Shown here: positions 6,421-6,961 of the stretch, in pieces
Numbering within the stretch: the first letter of the stretch is position 1
How the letters are laid out: the number at the start of each line of letters is the position of its first letter
Assembly (NCBI GenBank): GCA_902782785.1
Contig: CACZOH010000005.1
Span: 1 to 6,961 of the forward strand
Source of the DNA: an uncultured Ruminococcus sp.
GTDB taxonomy: Bacteria; Bacillota; Clostridia; Oscillospirales; CAG-272
Length of the DNA: 6,961 bases
Reading direction: 5' to 3'
Notes under the pieces: generated by a model
What the model saw: only the letters and a program-made list of their open reading frames with translations
What the model was told of the DNA's origin: nothing
Database searches by the model: none
Program-made: the position numbers and the translations under genes

Positions 6421-6961
6421 TTTCTGTCTCCTCATTATTATTGTTTTCTTTTTTCTGTTTCGGCTCCGCTTTGGCCTTTTTCTGATCGGGCTTGTTCGGA
6501 GATATAAGGACGGAAATATTTCTTCCTTCCTCCGCCGGCGGCTTGTCACAGCCTCCGAATTCGGCGCACCCGGCGGTGAACCGCTCAAGGACCTCGTATC
6601 CGCGGCTCTTATGCTGGATCTGGCGACCCTTGAATTTGACGACGACGCGCACCTTGTCTCCGCCTTTTAAGAAATTAACGGCGTGATTGAGCTTTGTGTT
6701 GAAATCGTTGTCTCCTATAACTATGGACAACTGGATCTGCTTGGTCTCCGCGGTCTGCTGTTTTTTGCGGGACTCTTTTTCTTTCTTTATCTTGTCAAAG
6801 CGGAATTTACCGTAATCCATTATGCGGCATACGGGCGGCTCCGCCTGCGGAGCGATAAGAACGAGATCCAGATTTCTGTCGTATGCAAGCTCCTTCGCCT
6901 GCTCCGACGAAACGATACCCAGCGGCTTTCCGTCCTCGTCTATAAGACGGACGCTCGGCAG
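6398..6961 (-). CDS. infC: Translation initiation factor IF-3, 5' end cut by the window edge
   Basis: IF-3 binds the 30S subunit, keeps it apart from 50S and checks initiator tRNA and start codon. The visible 187 residues lack only the first part of the N-terminal domain. The frame is open to the edge, where it reads LPSVRLIDEDGKPLGIVS, then APQAEPPVCRIMDYGKFRF (38-56) at the end of that domain. A Lys-rich linker (57-73) leads to the C-terminal domain: TKQIQLSIVIGDNDFNTKL (73-91), GDKVRVVVKFKGRQ (101-114), VLERF (124-128) and EEGRNISVLISPNK (144-157). The Met at 6820 is internal (MDYGKF) and is not the start. After the normal end at about 157 there is a 30-residue Lys/Glu/Asn-rich tail whose DNA also holds the rpmI ribosome binding site and start codon. 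It is the first gene visible in the cluster; its promoter and any leader lie outside. Confidence 0.97.
   Translation of the reverse strand: MPSVRLIDEDGKPLGIVSSEQAKELAYDRNLDLVLIAPQAEPPVCRIMDYGKFRFDKIKKEKESRKKQQTAETKQIQLSIVIGDNDFNTKLNHAVNFLKGGDKVRVVVKFKGRQIQHKSRGYEVLERFTAGCAEFGGCDKPPAEEGRNISVLISPNKPDQKKAKAEPKQKKENNNNEETENGKDQNA
6427..6433 (-). promoter_or_regulatory. rpmI ribosome binding site inside the infC coding region
   Basis: On the minus strand this reads GAGGAGA, 6 bases before the rpmI ATG at 6420. It lies in the DNA that codes for the Asn/Glu-rich tail of IF-3, so ribosomes finishing infC pass over it. This suggests translational coupling of L35 to IF-3. Confidence 0.85.

Noticed and set aside
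6421..6588. Upstream extension of rpmI in the same frame
   Set aside because: It would add 56 residues before the family N terminus and overlap infC deeply; the ATG at 6420 has its own good ribosome binding site.
6398..6820. infC starting at the Met at 6820
   Set aside because: That Met belongs to the conserved MDYGKF inside IF-3. The 47 codons before it, up to the edge, encode the rest of the N-terminal domain.

Overview
All seven genes in this window lie on the minus strand and read right to left as one tightly packed train: infC (5' end outside the window) - rpmI - rplT - a SpoU/TrmH-type RNA methyltransferase - dprA - topA - an uncharacterised four-pass membrane protein. A perfect-stem terminator hairpin sits at the left edge. 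Nothing on the plus strand looks like a gene. I see no RNA gene, mobile element, CRISPR array or attachment site. No stretch over 300 bases is without a gene; the longest gap is about 75 bases, between rplT and the methyltransferase.

The organism is most likely a member of the Bacillota (Firmicutes), probably of the class Clostridia. The reasons are the dprA-topA adjacency typical of that phylum, strong AGGAGG-type ribosome binding sites before nearly every gene, a TopA with a C-terminal array of four-cysteine zinc motifs, and IF3, L35 and L20 sequences of ordinary bacterial type. Base composition looks close to balanced by eye, which would fit an uncultured gut-type Clostridia rather than Bacillus, but that placement is inference.

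Right part (about 5815-6961): the translation cluster infC-rpmI-rplT. The end of infC overlaps the start of rpmI by 23 bases, and rplT follows rpmI by 14 bases with its ribosome binding site touching the rpmI stop. A 13-pair hairpin lies just after rplT, but its U-tract is poor, so it may only partly end transcription. Middle (1552-5779): an RNA modification and DNA metabolism set. The methyltransferase and dprA are separated by a single base, and topA follows 36 bases later. DprA loads RecA on incoming single-stranded DNA, and TopA relaxes negative supercoils. Left part (1-1521): a 488-residue membrane protein of unknown function, 30 bases after topA, closed by the terminator.

The train thus joins a ribosomal protein operon to a dprA-topA module that in model Bacillota lies elsewhere in the chromosome. 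The least understood component is the membrane protein. It has a clear positive-inside topology and a roughly 295-residue extracytoplasmic domain that I cannot assign to any family. I did not find convincing evidence of a new defence or mobile system here; this is mostly core chromosome.
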